A DNA stretch of 64,000 nucleotides, taken from positions 124,001 through 188,000 of the forward strand of contig JAUYAO010000058.1 in NCBI GenBank assembly GCA_030692565.1, given 5' to 3'. Both the position numbers and the translations under genes were made by a program. The DNA is from Nitrospira sp. (GTDB lineage: Bacteria; Nitrospirota; Nitrospiria; Nitrospirales; Nitrospiraceae). The notes under the pieces are model-generated. The model saw nothing but the letters and a program-made list of their open reading frames with translations. It did not search any database and was not told where the DNA came from. This document shows positions 52,983 through 63,649 of the stretch, one piece after another. The stretch's first letter is position 1. Each line of letters starts with the position of its first letter.

Positions 52983-54470
52983 ATGGAGAAGTCAGTGACA
53001 TCCCTGTACCAGGACTGGTGTTCCAACCTCCGAAACGATCTGCTCGCGGGACTTGTGGTGGCGCTGGCGCTGATCCCCGAGGCCATTGCCTTCTCGATCA
53101 TTGCAGGGGTGGACCCCAAGGTGGGTCTGTACGCCTCGTTCAGTATCGCCGCCATCACCGCCTTCGCCGGAGGCCGGCCCGGCATGATCTCAGCCGCCAC
53201 GGGCGCCATGGCACTGCTGATGGTCACGCTGGTCAAGGAACATGGTCTGCAGTATCTGCTGGCCGCCACCGTGCTGACCGGAGTGCTGCAAATCCTCGCA
53301 GGCTGGCTGCGCCTGGGTTCATTGATGCGCTTCGTGTCGCGATCCGTCATCACCGGTTTCGTGAATGCGCTGGCCATCCTGATCTTCATGGCACAATTGC
53401 CGGAACTGACCGGCGTGAGCTGGAACGTCTATGCGATGGTCGCCGGTGGCTTGGCCATCATCTATCTCTTCCCGTACCTCACGAAAGCCGTCCCCTCACC
53501 GCTGGTGACGATCGTCGTGCTGACGGCCGTGTCCATCGGCCTCGGTCTGGATATCCGGACTGTGGGGGACATGGGCCAGCTCCCTCACAGCCTGCCGGTG
53601 TTCCTGCTCCCGGATGTGGCCCTGAATTGGGAGACGCTGACGATCCTCTTCCCAGTGTCTGCCACCCTCGCCGTGGTGGGACTTCTGGAATCCATGATGA
53701 CGGCCTCCATCATCGATGACCTGACGGACTCGCCGAGCAACAAGAACCGTGAATGTGTGGGGCAGGGCCTCGCCAACATCGCAACGGGCTTCCTCGGCGG
53801 CATGGCGGGCTGCGCCATGATCGGCCAATCGGTTATCAACGTGAAATCCGGGGGGCGTGGGCGGCTCTCCACTCTCGCGGCCGGAGTGTTCCTACTGCTA
53901 ATGGTGGTGTTCATCGGGGACTGGGTGGCCCGTATCCCGATGGCCGCGCTGGTCGCCGTGATGATCATGGTGTCCATCGGCACGTTCAACTGGGCCTCCA
54001 TCCGCAACCTGCGGGAGCATCCGAAAAGCTCCAGCGTCGTGATGATGGCCACGGTGGTGGTGGTCGTCGCCACCCATGATCTGGCCAAGGGGGTACTCGT
54101 GGGCGTGCTGTTGTCCGGGTTCTTCTTCGCCCACAAGATCGGGCGGATCCTGCATGTCGGCTCGAAAGCGGAGGACGAAGGCCGTCTCCGCATCTATGTC
54201 GTCACCGGACAGGTGTTCTTTGCCTCGGCGGAGCGCTTCCTCAACGCCTTCGATTTCAAGGAAGTGATCGAGAAAGTACGTATCGACGTGAGCCGGGCCC
54301 ACTTCTGGGACATTACTGCCGTGAGTGCGTTGGACAAAGTCGTCATCAAGTTCCGCCGCGAGGGCACGGACGTCGAAGTCATCGGGCTCAACCAGGCCAG
54401 CGCCACGATGGTGGATCGCTTTGCGGTCCATGACAAACCTGATGCCGTGGAAGAACTGATGGGTCACTGA
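52983..54470 (+). CDS. SulP-family anion transporter with STAS domain
   Basis: 495 residues. The membrane part begins [32 protein letters not shown], the SulP signature, with about 10-12 spans; the STAS domain (about 400-490) has [13 protein letters not shown] and [17 protein letters not shown]. Substrate may be sulfate or bicarbonate. Followed by a UspA gene 14 bp downstream. Codons are strongly CTG/GTG-rich, perhaps unlike the neighbours; transfer is possible. Confidence 0.9.
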   Translation: MEKSVTSLYQDWCSNLRNDLLAGLVVALALIPEAIAFSIIAGVDPKVGLYASFSIAAITAFAGGRPGMISAATGAMALLMVTLVKEHGLQYLLAATVLTGVLQILAGWLRLGSLMRFVSRSVITGFVNALAILIFMAQLPELTGVSWNVYAMVAGGLAIIYLFPYLTKAVPSPLVTIVVLTAVSIGLGLDIRTVGDMGQLPHSLPVFLLPDVALNWETLTILFPVSATLAVVGLLESMMTASIIDDLTDSPSNKNRECVGQGLANIATGFLGGMAGCAMIGQSVINVKSGGRGRLSTLAAGVFLLLMVVFIGDWVARIPMAALVAVMIMVSIGTFNWASIRNLREHPKSSSVVMMATVVVVVATHDLAKGVLVGVLLSGFFFAHKIGRILHVGSKAEDEGRLRIYVVTGQVFFASAERFLNAFDFKEVIEKVRIDVSRAHFWDITAVSALDKVVIKFRREGTDVEVIGLNQASATMVDRFAVHDKPDAVEELMGH

Positions 54471-54484
54471 GAGGAGCAGACCTC

Positions 54485-55348
54485 ATGAAGCACGAACTGA
54501 AGGTGCTGGCCTGCGTCGATCACTCGCACTTTGCCGACTACGTGGCCGAGTATGCGGCGTGGGCCGCGCGCCGCCTGCAGGCCCCACTGGAACTCCTGCA
54601 CGTCATTGATCGGCATCCCGAAATCGCGAGTGGAAATGACCACAGCGGGGCCATTGGCATGGATGCACAGGAAACCCTGTTGACCGAACTGTCCAATCAC
54701 GACGAGTCCCGCAGCAAGGCGGCACGCGAGCGCGGCCGCATCATGCTCAACCGCCTGCGGGAGCGCGCCATTGAGGCGGGGGTGGAGGCTCCCGACGTGC
54801 GCCAGCGCTACGGTGCGCTGGAAGAGACGCTGGTCGAGCAGGAAGAAGGCGTGCGCCTGTTCGTGCTCGGTCGGCGCGGTGAATCGGCTGAAGCCACACA
54901 ACGTGACTTGGGGCGGAACGTCGAGCATGTGGTGCGCGCGCTGCACAAACCGATTCTCACAGTGACCGAAGGATTTACGGAACCGCGCCGGGTCATGATC
55001 GCCTTCGATGGCAGCGCCGTGACGCGCAGGGGTATTGAAATGGTGGCGGCCAGCCCCCTCTTTCGGGGCCTGCCGATCCATCTGGTGATGTCCGGCAAGG
55101 AAAGCCTGAGTGCGCCCAAGCAGCTGGCCTGGTCCAAGACGACGCTGGAATCGGCAGGATTTGAAGTCCTGGCGTTACTGATCCCCGGCGACGCGGAGAA
55201 CATAATCGCCAAGGCCGTCCGCGCGCAGGAGATTGATATGCTGATCATGGGCGCCTACAGCCATTCCCCCCTGCGCACCCTCTTATTCGGCAGCAAGACT
55301 TCGGACCTGTTGCGTGCAGCCACAATTCCGACGCTGCTGCTGCGTTAG
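54485..55348 (+). CDS. Tandem universal stress protein (UspA)
   Basis: 287 residues with two Usp domains. The second carries the ATP-binding pattern LIMGAYSHSPLRTLLFGSKTSDLL; the first is less conserved (FVLGRRGESAEATQRDLGRNVEHVV). GAGAGGAGC precedes the ATG. With the SulP gene it probably forms a transporter-stress operon. Confidence 0.88.
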   Translation: MKHELKVLACVDHSHFADYVAEYAAWAARRLQAPLELLHVIDRHPEIASGNDHSGAIGMDAQETLLTELSNHDESRSKAARERGRIMLNRLRERAIEAGVEAPDVRQRYGALEETLVEQEEGVRLFVLGRRGESAEATQRDLGRNVEHVVRALHKPILTVTEGFTEPRRVMIAFDGSAVTRRGIEMVAASPLFRGLPIHLVMSGKESLSAPKQLAWSKTTLESAGFEVLALLIPGDAENIIAKAVRAQEIDMLIMGAYSHSPLRTLLFGSKTSDLLRAATIPTLLLR

Positions 55349-55565
55349 GCCCTTGTCCCTCGGCTCAGGCCAGAGAACAGGAACCATAGCCCTAAACATT
55401 TCGCGGCGTGTGACGGACGTGTACCCAAGGTGGCTGATCAAATGTCTCCGCAACGGCTCGCCGCGCGCCGACCTCGAATTCCGTAAAGGAGCACTGGGCT
55501 TGTATCCAACAGCACAAGAGGGTTGGGATCTTCTAGAGGACCAGAGTAGGATAAGGACCAGCATA

Positions 55566-55907
55566 ATGAATATAGAAGACCTTGAGCAGTTCCGCGCGAA
55601 GCTGATCGCAATGCAGGGCGAAATCCTCGCCATCAGTGAATCTGCGGCCCAGGATCTCAAGCCGGTGGCCCTCGATCAAACCAGCGTCGGCCGGGTCTCG
55701 CGCGTCGACGCGATGCAGTTGCAGCAGATGTCGCAGGAAACCGCGCGCCGGCGCCAACAGCTTCTACTCAAAATTGAAGGGGCCTTGCGCCGCATCGAAT
55801 CAGGGCGATTTGGCCAGTGCTTTCTGTGCGAGGCGGAGATCGACCTGCGGCGCCTGAGCGCGGACCAGACGATTACCCGATGCCGCGAGTGCGTCGAGAG
55901 TGCGTAA
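55566..55907 (+). CDS. DksA/TraR-type zinc finger protein
   Basis: 113 residues: coiled-coil half (LEQFRAKLIAMQGEILAISES and QMSQETARRRQQLLLKIEGAL) and C4 finger with CFLC (85-88) and CREC (106-109). The hairpin tip SVGRVSRVDAMQ has an Asp as in DksA. AAGGA precedes the ATG. It probably binds RNA polymerase. Confidence 0.83.
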   Translation: MNIEDLEQFRAKLIAMQGEILAISESAAQDLKPVALDQTSVGRVSRVDAMQLQQMSQETARRRQQLLLKIEGALRRIESGRFGQCFLCEAEIDLRRLSADQTITRCRECVESA

Positions 55908-56455
55908 CGGATTGGGTATCGGGTCGTCTGCCTGGCTACTGGCAGGTGTTGATACCCGGCAACTCCCTCTGCCCGGAGAGACGCTGCCGTGAGCGCCCCA
56001 GTCGCTGCGTGAAGTAAGACCTCAAATTACCCCCAGGAATCTCTGCTTTCCGTCCTGCCTGCGAAGATACCTTCTGAAGGCCTCGTCCGATCACAAGCAT
56101 GACTGATCCTTTGTTCGTTCTTTTCAGGCTTGGCTTTCAATTTCATTCAGAGATAGCTTTTCCAGCAAGGAAGGGAGGTCAAGTCCTGCTGTCTTTCACA
56201 TTAAGTAAGTCTACGAGACCGGCGAAAATACGGCGACGGCGAAATCGTGTGAAAGCGCGAGGGGCGAGTATTGGAAGCCTCCTATCCTAAGTCTTATCCA
56301 AGCTGTGCTGAATTTGTGCCAGGAGAACGATTAACGGAGAGAAGCAAAAGAACGACCAGAAATAATATAACGTAGCTCGCCGACGGTAAGCGATGAAGCC
56401 AAAGGCTTTATGGGGAGACCAGACCTTTGATCATCGACTTCAGAAACTAACGAGA
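55908..56455. other. Intergenic region with hairpin
   Basis: 548 bp without a convincing gene, between the DksA-like gene and tRNA-His. A nested hairpin lies at 55914-55957; the rest includes an AT-rich stretch before the tRNA. Confidence 0.45.
55914..55957 (+). terminator. Nested hairpin after the DksA-like gene
   Basis: Outer arms GGGTATC and GATACCC with an inner CTGCC/GGCAG stem, seven bases after the stop codon. A likely transcript end, though no T-tract follows. Confidence 0.5.
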
Positions 56456-56533
56456 TGGGGTGAGTGACGGGTTTCGAACCCGCGACCTCCGGATCCACAA
56501 TCCAGCGCTCTAACCAACTGAGCTACACCCACC
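56456..56533 (-). tRNA. tRNA-His (GTG anticodon)
   Basis: Cloverleaf with acceptor GTGGGTG/CACTCAC, D-arm GCTCAGTTGGTTAGAGC, anticodon loop TTGTGGA (anticodon GTG), T-arm GGGTTCGAAACCC, an extra G at -1 facing C73 as in tRNA-His, and an encoded CCA end. Confidence 0.95.
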
Positions 56534-56614
56534 ATCCGGAAGGAATTGAATCTGCACGCAGCGAGAGGATCTTAGCAAAGAGCAGTGATGCGCCGCAACT
56601 CAGCCCTGCCCGGC

Positions 56615-57328
56615 CTATGGGCGAGCATCGAACGCCGCTTGCATCTCGTTCACGATCTCAGTCACCGTCGCTACCGGATCCGCGGCGTCCCGAATCGGCC
56701 GGCCGATGACGAGATAGTCGGCTCCCGCTGCGATCGTCTGGGTGGGCGTCGTCGCCCGCGCATGGTCGTCCACTCCCTTTCCTGCAGGGCGCACCCCGGG
56801 CGTGACAATCAGAAACCGGGGCCCGACCTTCTGCCGGATGGCCGCTGGCTCTTCTCCCGACGCGACGACCCCGTCGCAGCCGACTTCTGACGCCAGGAGA
56901 GCGCGCGCGGTCACAAGATCCTGCACACTTCGCTGAATCCCCATATCGCGGAGATCGTGGCTGTCGAAATTCGTCAGGACGGTGACCGCCAACAATTTCA
57001 AGGCTGACCCTTCACGCCCCTGCACCGCCGCCGCCAGGGCCTTGCGATTCGCATGGATCGTGAGAAAGTCGACGCCCATGGCTGCAACCTTGGCAGTCGC
57101 CCGGCGAACGGTTTCTTCGATATCGAGAAACTTCAGGTCGAGAAACACCCGCATTTTTCGATCGAGCACCCGCTTGATCATGTCCGGACCGGCGGCGGTA
57201 TAGAGCTCTAGTCCGACCTTCACGAAGGAGATATGCCCTTGGAGCCGATCCAGAAGGCGCTCGGCTTCGACGACCGACGGAACGTCGAGAGCGAATATCA
57301 ACCGGTCACGCGCAATGATCTTTGCCAT
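56615..57328 (-). CDS. pyrF: Orotidine-5'-phosphate decarboxylase
   Basis: 237 residues. LIFALDVPS at the N-terminus and the catalytic DLKFLDIEETV (DxKxxD) are diagnostic, followed by DFLTIHANRKAL and VTPGVRPAG, the phosphate-binding loop. It makes UMP from OMP. The ATG at 57328 is the standard start, since upstream in-frame sequence is not conserved-looking. Confidence 0.95.
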   Translation of the reverse strand: MAKIIARDRLIFALDVPSVVEAERLLDRLQGHISFVKVGLELYTAAGPDMIKRVLDRKMRVFLDLKFLDIEETVRRATAKVAAMGVDFLTIHANRKALAAAVQGREGSALKLLAVTVLTNFDSHDLRDMGIQRSVQDLVTARALLASEVGCDGVVASGEEPAAIRQKVGPRFLIVTPGVRPAGKGVDDHARATTPTQTIAAGADYLVIGRPIRDAADPVATVTEIVNEMQAAFDARP

Positions 57329-57416
57329 AGGATTCCTTTTGAAGGGGTCGGCCGATTGTTGACGGCTCACTATCCCTTATGTTACATAGTTTGCTCTTTT
57401 TTTGGAGGAATAGACA

Positions 57417-57695
57417 ATGCCTGTAATCCACAAGTCCACCCTTCGCAGTGCCCGTCAGGCCGAACGCCGCCGCGATCGGAACAAAGCCACGTTGAGTGCG
57501 GTCAAAACTCTGGTCAAGAAAGTCCAGTCGGCCGTGGCCGACAAGAAGACGGATGACGCTAAGACTGCCTTGCGCGCGGCCACCTCGGCCCTCAGCAAAG
57601 CCGTGACCAAGGGCGCCCTGAAGCCCAACACCGCGTCCCGCCGTATCTCCCGCTTGACCCAACACGTCAACGGCCTGTCCGGTTCCCGCTCGTAA
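57417..57695 (+). CDS. rpsT: 30S ribosomal protein S20
   Basis: 92 residues, Lys/Arg/Ala-rich helical: KSTLRSARQAERRRDRNKA, TLVKKVQSAV, ALSKAVTKGALKPNTASRRISRL. GGAGG is upstream of the ATG. Its 3' end overlaps the convergent holA gene by 29 bp. Confidence 0.95.
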   Translation: MPVIHKSTLRSARQAERRRDRNKATLSAVKTLVKKVQSAVADKKTDDAKTALRAATSALSKAVTKGALKPNTASRRISRLTQHVNGLSGSRS

Positions 57696-58776
57696 TCGTT
57701 CTGACATTCGAAACCACTCGCGCCGAGCCCCGCCCTGCCGGGGCCGGTGGTCGGTGGGGGGCGGTTGCGTGCGCCTGCGCGACAGACTGACAGAGCCGCA
57801 ACAGTACCCGCTCCATGGTCATCTTGGGCTGGCCACTACTGCCTCCCTTGAGCTGGCTGTCGGCTTCCCAAAACCATCGCAGCGCATCCCGCACGTGCCC
57901 ATCTGACAGACGGCCCAGGAACGTCTTGACCTGCATCGGATCCATGCGCAAGGTCCTCGCGGCCTCCCCCTCACGCCCCCCCTCACGAAGCAGCTCCTTC
58001 ATTTTCCAAATCCGGCGATACTGCCAGGCCAAGGAACCGAGAATGCGCAACGGCGCCTCGCCAGCCTCAAGATTTCTGGCAAGAATCGACAGCACTCGCC
58101 CACGTTGGCCCTCCGCAATCGCCAGTGTCAAATCAAACACCGACGCACCAGGTTCAACTCCCCGCAGCTGATAGACATCGGCGGCGGTCGCCAAGCGGTC
58201 GGTCGTGATATAGGACGCGAGCTTTTCGAGTTCACGCCGGACGGCGTACAACGATCCGCCGGACGTCTCCTTGAGCACCTCCACGGCCTTCTCGTCCAAC
58301 CGCAATCCAAGCCGTTGCGCATCCCGATTTATCCACGGCCCTAAGTGCATATCCCGTAACGGTGAACAGTCGACCGTCACGGCGGCGCGGGCGAGCGCCT
58401 GGGAAAACTTCAGCCGCCCGTCCAGCTTAGCGCTGACAAAAATCACCGCGGTCGCCTGCACCGGAGCGGCGAGGTACGGCAGCAGCACTTCGGCCTCACG
58501 GGCAGAGATTTTTTCAGCGCCTTTCACCAGGACCACCCGGCATTCAGCAAACACCGGCACTTCCAACGCACAGGTCAGGATGTCGGTCCCGGCCGCCTCG
58601 TCGCCATAGAACACATCAAAATTAAAATCCCCGCCTTCTCCGAGCAACGCGGCCTTGAGTGTGGCCACGGCCTCATCGCGCAGGAGATCCTCATCCCCCA
58701 CCACGAGATACACGGGCGCAGGAGGTTGCTGCCGCAAGGCGGCGTGGAGTTGCAATGAACTGAGTGCGGTTCCCAT
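57667..58776 (-). CDS. holA: DNA polymerase III delta subunit
   Basis: 369 residues. YLVVGDEDLLRDEAVATLKAAL is the N-terminal delta motif, followed by a RVVLVKGAEKI block, ETSGGSLYAVRRELEKLASY and a C-terminal collar domain (ILGSLAWQYRRIWKMKELL). Loads the beta clamp. Directly followed upstream by lptE 18 bp away, the usual leuS-lptE-holA order. Confidence 0.93.
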   Translation of the reverse strand: MGTALSSLQLHAALRQQPPAPVYLVVGDEDLLRDEAVATLKAALLGEGGDFNFDVFYGDEAAGTDILTCALEVPVFAECRVVLVKGAEKISAREAEVLLPYLAAPVQATAVIFVSAKLDGRLKFSQALARAAVTVDCSPLRDMHLGPWINRDAQRLGLRLDEKAVEVLKETSGGSLYAVRRELEKLASYITTDRLATAADVYQLRGVEPGASVFDLTLAIAEGQRGRVLSILARNLEAGEAPLRILGSLAWQYRRIWKMKELLREGGREGEAARTLRMDPMQVKTFLGRLSDGHVRDALRWFWEADSQLKGGSSGQPKMTMERVLLRLCQSVAQAHATAPHRPPAPAGRGSARVVSNVRTITSGNRTGR

Positions 58777-58794
58777 AACGTCCTCGAAAATACT

Positions 58795-59421
58795 CTACTT
58801 GGCGGCTGGCACCGTGGTGGAAGCCTCCCCCGCAGGCTTGTCCCCCCCGCCAGATTCCAGGTGCAGGAGAAACCGTGACGCAAGATCTTCTGCCGCGAAC
58901 CGGCCGGCCTGCTCCAATGCGCGGGTTTGCAAGACACGGTTAAATTGCAGATCGGGGGTGATATAGAACTCTGATGAGCCCTTGGCGACCTGCGTCCAGA
59001 CCAGCTTCTTCGTCCGCGTTTCTTCGATTTTCACCACGACCGTCACTTCTGCCCGGCTCTCCAACGTCGTGGCCGATCCCGCCTGATTCCCAGGCGTCGG
59101 CGTCAGACTGAAGCTTAAGGTCGGCACGCTGACCGACAAGATCTGTCCGGTCAGAACGAGATCCGCCGCCTCGCTGTCCGGAACGACCTGGGTCCCGCTG
59201 CCGGACGAGAATTCCCGCCGCAGATAGTTCGTGTAGCGGGTCTCCAGATTCGGCTCGAAACTCTTATTCTCCAGCGTGCGAATGACCAATCTCGGGGTCG
59301 GTTGATCCGAGACCCGTGCAGGCGCTCCGCCGATCGTCGGCCCGGCTCCCTCTACACGGAACTGATAGCCGCAACCGGCCAACAACACCAGCGCGAGACA
59401 CCCGGGAATTGCGCGAAACAT
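58795..59421 (-). CDS. lptE: LPS-assembly lipoprotein LptE
   Basis: 208 residues with lipobox LLAGC followed by GYQFRVEG. The core has RLVIRTLENKSFEPNLETRYTNYLRREF, typical of LptE. It plugs LptD in the outer membrane. ATG 59421 is chosen, since the longer frame starts inside the leuS gap. Confidence 0.9.
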   Translation of the reverse strand: MFRAIPGCLALVLLAGCGYQFRVEGAGPTIGGAPARVSDQPTPRLVIRTLENKSFEPNLETRYTNYLRREFSSGSGTQVVPDSEAADLVLTGQILSVSVPTLSFSLTPTPGNQAGSATTLESRAEVTVVVKIEETRTKKLVWTQVAKGSSEFYITPDLQFNRVLQTRALEQAGRFAAEDLASRFLLHLESGGGDKPAGEASTTVPAAK

Positions 59422-59548
59422 GCGCCCGACAAAACGGCCCCTGCCCCAATCAGATGCAGCCGCATAATGAGTCTGCGCACAGCACAGCTCCGGTATTTCC
59501 CGCAGCTTACAATTCACGCTTGTCTCGCCTATCCCGCTCATCGCGCTA

Positions 59549-61984
59549 TCACACCACGAAATTCACGAGTTTCTTCTCGACATAGATCACTTTCTTCGGC
59601 TCACCGCCTTGCAGCCACTCCGCCACAATCTCACGTGCGGCGCGCTCCACCACGTCACGCGCGGTATCCGCCGCCACCTCGATCTTGCCGCGAAGCTTGC
59701 CGTTCACCTGGACCGGGATGGTGAGCCGGTCACTGACCGTCAACGCCGGGTCAAACTGCGGCCAGGGTTGCTGAGACACGCTCGGCGCATGACCGAGAAT
59801 AGCCCAGAGCTCCTCCGCCACATGCGGCGCAAAGGGCGAGAGCAGCAAGACGAACGGCTCGAGCAGGGCCCGTGGGCGCTGTTCGGCCTTGGTCATTTCA
59901 TTGGTGAACACCATCATTTGAGCAATGGCGGTGTTGAAACGGAGTTCGTCGATATCCTCCGAGACCTTCTTGATGGTCTGATGCAACAGCCGTTGTTGCT
60001 CAAGACTGGGCGATGCCGACACCACAGACGCAGACAGCCCGCCCTCTTCTGTGACGATCAATCGCCATGCCCGCTCTAAAAAACGGGTCACCCCTTCAAC
60101 CCCGCGCGTACTCCAGGGCTTCATCGCCTCCAGCGGCCCCATAAACATTTCATAGAGCCGCACCGCATCGGCGCCGAACTGATCCATCATATCGTCGGGA
60201 TTCACCACGTTCCCGCGCGACTTGGACATCTTCTGATTGTCCTCGCCCAGTACGATACCTTGATGCACCAGCTTCTTAAACGGTTCCGGTGTGCTCACCA
60301 CCCCGATATCGAACAGTACCTTGTGCCAGAAGCGGGAATAGAGCAGATGCAGCACGGCATGTTCGCTGCCTCCGACGTAGAGATCGACCGGCAGCCAATA
60401 CCGCTCCATCGCCGGGTCCACCAGCTGCTTCGCGTTCTTTGGATCGGCGAAGCGGAGATAGTACCAGCAGGAACCGGCCCACTGCGGCATCGTATTCGTT
60501 TCGCGCCGGGCCGGCTTCCCTGTCGCAGGATCGGTGGTCACCAGCCATTCTTCCAAATTCGCCAGCGGACTTTCTCCACTGCCGGATGGCTTAAAGTTGT
60601 GGGTCTCCGGCAAGATCAACGGAAGCTGTTCCTCGGGCAGCGGGTGTGACTCGCCCTCGACCCACACAATCGGGAACGGCTCCCCCCAGTAGCGCTGCCG
60701 GGCAAAAAGCCAGTCGCGCAGCTTATAGTTGATCGCCTTCTTTCCCTTGCCCTTCTGCTCGAGCCAGGCCGTGATCGCCGGAATCGCCTCAGCCGGTTTC
60801 ATCCCATTCAGAGACAAGGACCCGTCCCGCATGACCGAGTTCACGACCGTGCCGCGATCGGTCGCGACGAATGCCGCCTCTTGAACCTGCCCCCCCTGAA
60901 TCACTTCTCGAATCGGCAACTGATAGGTCTTGGCAAACGTCCAGTCCCGCTCGTCGTGCGCCGGAACCGCCATGATCGCGCCGGTGCCGTAGCTCATGAG
61001 GACGTAGTCCGCCAGCCACACCGGCAGCCGCTCGCCGTTCACCGGGTTGATCGCGTAGCCGCCCGTGAACACGCCGGTCTTTTCCTTATCCAGTTCCTGT
61101 CGCTGCAGATCGCTCTTTCTGGCGGCCGCATCGCGATAGGCCACGACGGCGGCTTTTTGAGCGACGCTGGTCACGATATCCACCAGCGGGTGCTCGGGCG
61201 CCAATACCATGTATGTCGCGCCAAAGAGCGTGTCGGGCCTGGTGGTAAACACCCGGACGGTGCCCCGGGTATCGGCCAGAGCAAAATCCACTTCCGCACC
61301 GATCGACCGGCCGATCCAATTCTTTTGCATCTCCAGCGTACTGGCAGGCCACTCCACCAGCTTCAAGTCTTCGAGCAGCCGGTCGGCATAGGCGGTAATC
61401 TTTAACACCCACTGGCGCATGGGCTTGCGAATGACATCGAACCCGCCGACCTCGCTCTTGCCGTCGACGATTTCTTCGTTCGCCAGCACCGTCCCGAGCG
61501 CCGGGCACCAATTGACCGGAACCTCGGCGACATACGCCAGCCCGCGTTTATAGAGTTGGAGAAAGATCCACTGCGTCCAGCGATAGTAATCGGGATCGGT
61601 GGTGCTGAGTTCCCGCTCCCAATCGTAGGACAATCCCACCCGCTTCATCTGCCGTTTGAATGTCGCGATGTTTTGCGCCGTGGTTTGGGCGGGATGCACA
61701 CCGGTCTTGACCGCATATTGCTCGGCCGGCAGGCCGAACGCATCCCAGCCCATCGGATGGAGGACATTGAAGCCCCGCATGCGCTTGGTCCGGGAGACAA
61801 TATCCGTGGCGGTATAACCTTCCAGATGCCCGACATGGAGCCCGGACCCGGACGGATAGGGGAACATATCGAGGCAATAAAACTTCGGCTTAGCGGTATC
61901 CTGCAAGGCGCGGAAGGGGCGATGTTCTTCCCAATAGGCCTGCCACTTCACTTCCAGCGCGTGATGATCGTACCCTTTTGCCAT
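59549..61984 (-). CDS. leuS: Leucyl-tRNA synthetase
   Basis: 811 residues. [10 protein letters not shown] is the HIGH motif and [10 protein letters not shown] the KMSKS motif; [21 protein letters not shown] is the CP1 editing domain. It heads the leuS-lptE-holA set. The ATG at 61984 is the standard start. Confidence 0.96.
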   Translation of the reverse strand: MAKGYDHHALEVKWQAYWEEHRPFRALQDTAKPKFYCLDMFPYPSGSGLHVGHLEGYTATDIVSRTKRMRGFNVLHPMGWDAFGLPAEQYAVKTGVHPAQTTAQNIATFKRQMKRVGLSYDWERELSTTDPDYYRWTQWIFLQLYKRGLAYVAEVPVNWCPALGTVLANEEIVDGKSEVGGFDVIRKPMRQWVLKITAYADRLLEDLKLVEWPASTLEMQKNWIGRSIGAEVDFALADTRGTVRVFTTRPDTLFGATYMVLAPEHPLVDIVTSVAQKAAVVAYRDAAARKSDLQRQELDKEKTGVFTGGYAINPVNGERLPVWLADYVLMSYGTGAIMAVPAHDERDWTFAKTYQLPIREVIQGGQVQEAAFVATDRGTVVNSVMRDGSLSLNGMKPAEAIPAITAWLEQKGKGKKAINYKLRDWLFARQRYWGEPFPIVWVEGESHPLPEEQLPLILPETHNFKPSGSGESPLANLEEWLVTTDPATGKPARRETNTMPQWAGSCWYYLRFADPKNAKQLVDPAMERYWLPVDLYVGGSEHAVLHLLYSRFWHKVLFDIGVVSTPEPFKKLVHQGIVLGEDNQKMSKSRGNVVNPDDMMDQFGADAVRLYEMFMGPLEAMKPWSTRGVEGVTRFLERAWRLIVTEEGGLSASVVSASPSLEQQRLLHQTIKKVSEDIDELRFNTAIAQMMVFTNEMTKAEQRPRALLEPFVLLLSPFAPHVAEELWAILGHAPSVSQQPWPQFDPALTVSDRLTIPVQVNGKLRGKIEVAADTARDVVERAAREIVAEWLQGGEPKKVIYVEKKLVNFVV

Positions 61985-62068
61985 GACTCTCCGGGGGATT
62001 AAAAAATCGTGGAACTCTAACACAGACCAGCAGAGGCAACAACAATGAGGAGGGGAGCGTGGAGCGGG

Positions 62069-62100
62069 TGGGGGCCGGCCGGACCCGATTGGCCGGCCCC
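62069..62100 (-). terminator. Hairpin after the beta-barrel gene
   Basis: A perfect 11-bp GC stem (GGGGGCCGGCC / GGCCGGCCCCC) with a 10-base loop lies just past the stop of the 62111 gene. No clear T-tract. Confidence 0.6.
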
Positions 62101-62110
62101 CGAAGAAACG

Positions 62111-62803
62111 CTAGAAGTGATACGCAACACCGAACACAAAATGATGGAGTGTCGCAATCGCATTGATGCCGAAATGGTTGACGTCGGCCTGGCCGGGAAG
62201 GTTCAGACGTGCGTAGTTGAATTTCCATTCTCCGAACATTGAGACATGGTCGGTCAATCGATAACGCAGTCCAACCTGTGTATTGAGACCGATCCCTGTG
62301 TAGGACTGAGAATAGGCCGTTCCGCTCGCCGCCGACGTCAGCTGTTTCTGATGCAGCATAAATAGACCAGGCCCCACACCGACATAAGGCTCGAAGGCCC
62401 CGGCTTGGTAGCGCGCCAACAGAACAGGCGACACCACAATAAATCGGTTCGTCGCGCCTCCCTCCTCCAGGGTGACATTGCCGCTTCCTGGGACCCCAAG
62501 GGTCAATCGTTGCTGAGGGCGATGAGGTGTCGTGACAAACCCTTCGAGTTCCACGCCGAGCCACGGGACTGACCCGAAATAGTGCCCTACTTTCATGCCA
62601 TACATGATTGAGTTGTTTAAACCGACATTGGAGATCGACGTCCCGGTCGGGAAGCCGGAATACGTGGGGTCATTCACCCGGCCGCGAGTGGTATCCTGGG
62701 CCAGAGTAAAGCCGACCTGCCCGGCAATATAGGTCTCTGCATGACCGGCGGATGCGGACAGAATCATCAACACACATGTTCCGATCATGAACCAACGGGA
62801 CAC
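62111..62803 (-). CDS. Outer-membrane beta-barrel protein
   Basis: 230 residues with signal FMIGTCVLMILSASAGHA, strands such as VGHYFGSVPWLGVELEGF and MFGEWKFNYARLNL, and a terminal Phe (FGVAYHF). Third small barrel of the window. GTG 62803 has GGGAG six bases upstream, so it is preferred to the ATG at 62836. Confidence 0.7.
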   Translation of the reverse strand: MSRWFMIGTCVLMILSASAGHAETYIAGQVGFTLAQDTTRGRVNDPTYSGFPTGTSISNVGLNNSIMYGMKVGHYFGSVPWLGVELEGFVTTPHRPQQRLTLGVPGSGNVTLEEGGATNRFIVVSPVLLARYQAGAFEPYVGVGPGLFMLHQKQLTSAASGTAYSQSYTGIGLNTQVGLRYRLTDHVSMFGEWKFNYARLNLPGQADVNHFGINAIATLHHFVFGVAYHF

Positions 62804-62992
62804 GTCTGCTCCCTTCCCCTGATGATGCGTGTTCATATCCTTACCCCCACGCTATTTCGCTAAATCCCCGATGTGACAACCGCTCTGTCCGGTTGCGTTG
62901 ATAGAGTAAGGATACGGTATGCTTGGCGATGTGACTATCGTACAGAGGGGGGACCAGGCTCCCACAAAAGAGCTACCCGGAGAGACTGTTCC

Positions 62993-63649
62993 ATGGGACT
63001 CTACGCGAAACACATCTTCCCCCGCCTCATGGATCGAGTCATGAGGGGAAAAGAATTCCAGCGATTACGGAAGGATTTGCTCAAAAGCGCCGAAGGCGAA
63101 GTCCTTGAAATCGGGCTAGGCACCGGGCTTAATCTGGCGTATTACCCGCCACGCGTCTTACGCCTCCATGCCGTCGATCCGGCCCCGCTGCTCCCGGATC
63201 GCGTAGCGAAACGACGTGCGGCCGTGCACTTTCCTGTTGAAATCACACACCTTAGTGCGGAACGGCTCCCCTATGACAACCACTCCTTCGATTGCGCGGT
63301 CAGCACCTGGACCCTCTGCACCATCCCTGACCCAGTACGGGCCTTACAAGAAGTACGGCGCGTGCTGAAGCCAACGGGACGATTCCTGTTTCTCGAGCAT
63401 GGCCGGAGCGACGAGACCACCATCGCGACGTGGCAGGATCGACTGAACCCGATTCAGAACGTGATCGGCTGTGGCTGCAACCTGAACCGGCGGATCGATC
63501 GGCTCATCAGCGAGGCGGGGCTACACATCGTGCAACTCGATCGCTTCGTGATGGAGGGAGTGCCACGGATCGGGGGAGAACTGTACCGCGGAGTCGCCAC
63601 GCCAAACCGGATAAACGTCAGCGCCCTGTCGGAAACGGATGGCCGTTGA
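62993..63649 (+). CDS. Class I SAM methyltransferase (Methyltransf_11 type)
   Basis: 218 residues. Motif I is VLEIGLGTGLNLAYYP; LPYDNHSFDCAVSTWTLCTIPDP and ALQEVRRVLKPTGRFLFLEHGRSDE follow. It resembles phospholipid or small-molecule methyltransferases; substrate unknown. GGAGAG precedes the ATG at 62993. Its 3' end overlaps the convergent HAD gene by 32 bp. Confidence 0.85.
   Translation: MGLYAKHIFPRLMDRVMRGKEFQRLRKDLLKSAEGEVLEIGLGTGLNLAYYPPRVLRLHAVDPAPLLPDRVAKRRAAVHFPVEITHLSAERLPYDNHSFDCAVSTWTLCTIPDPVRALQEVRRVLKPTGRFLFLEHGRSDETTIATWQDRLNPIQNVIGCGCNLNRRIDRLISEAGLHIVQLDRFVMEGVPRIGGELYRGVATPNRINVSALSETDGR

Noticed and set aside
53898-54467. His-rich antisense frame over the SulP gene
   Set aside because: Poly-His runs come from GTG/GTC codons on the sense strand; not a metal-binding protein.
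56099-56290. Short basic frame before tRNA-His
   Set aside because: No start site and no similarity that I recognise; probably chance.
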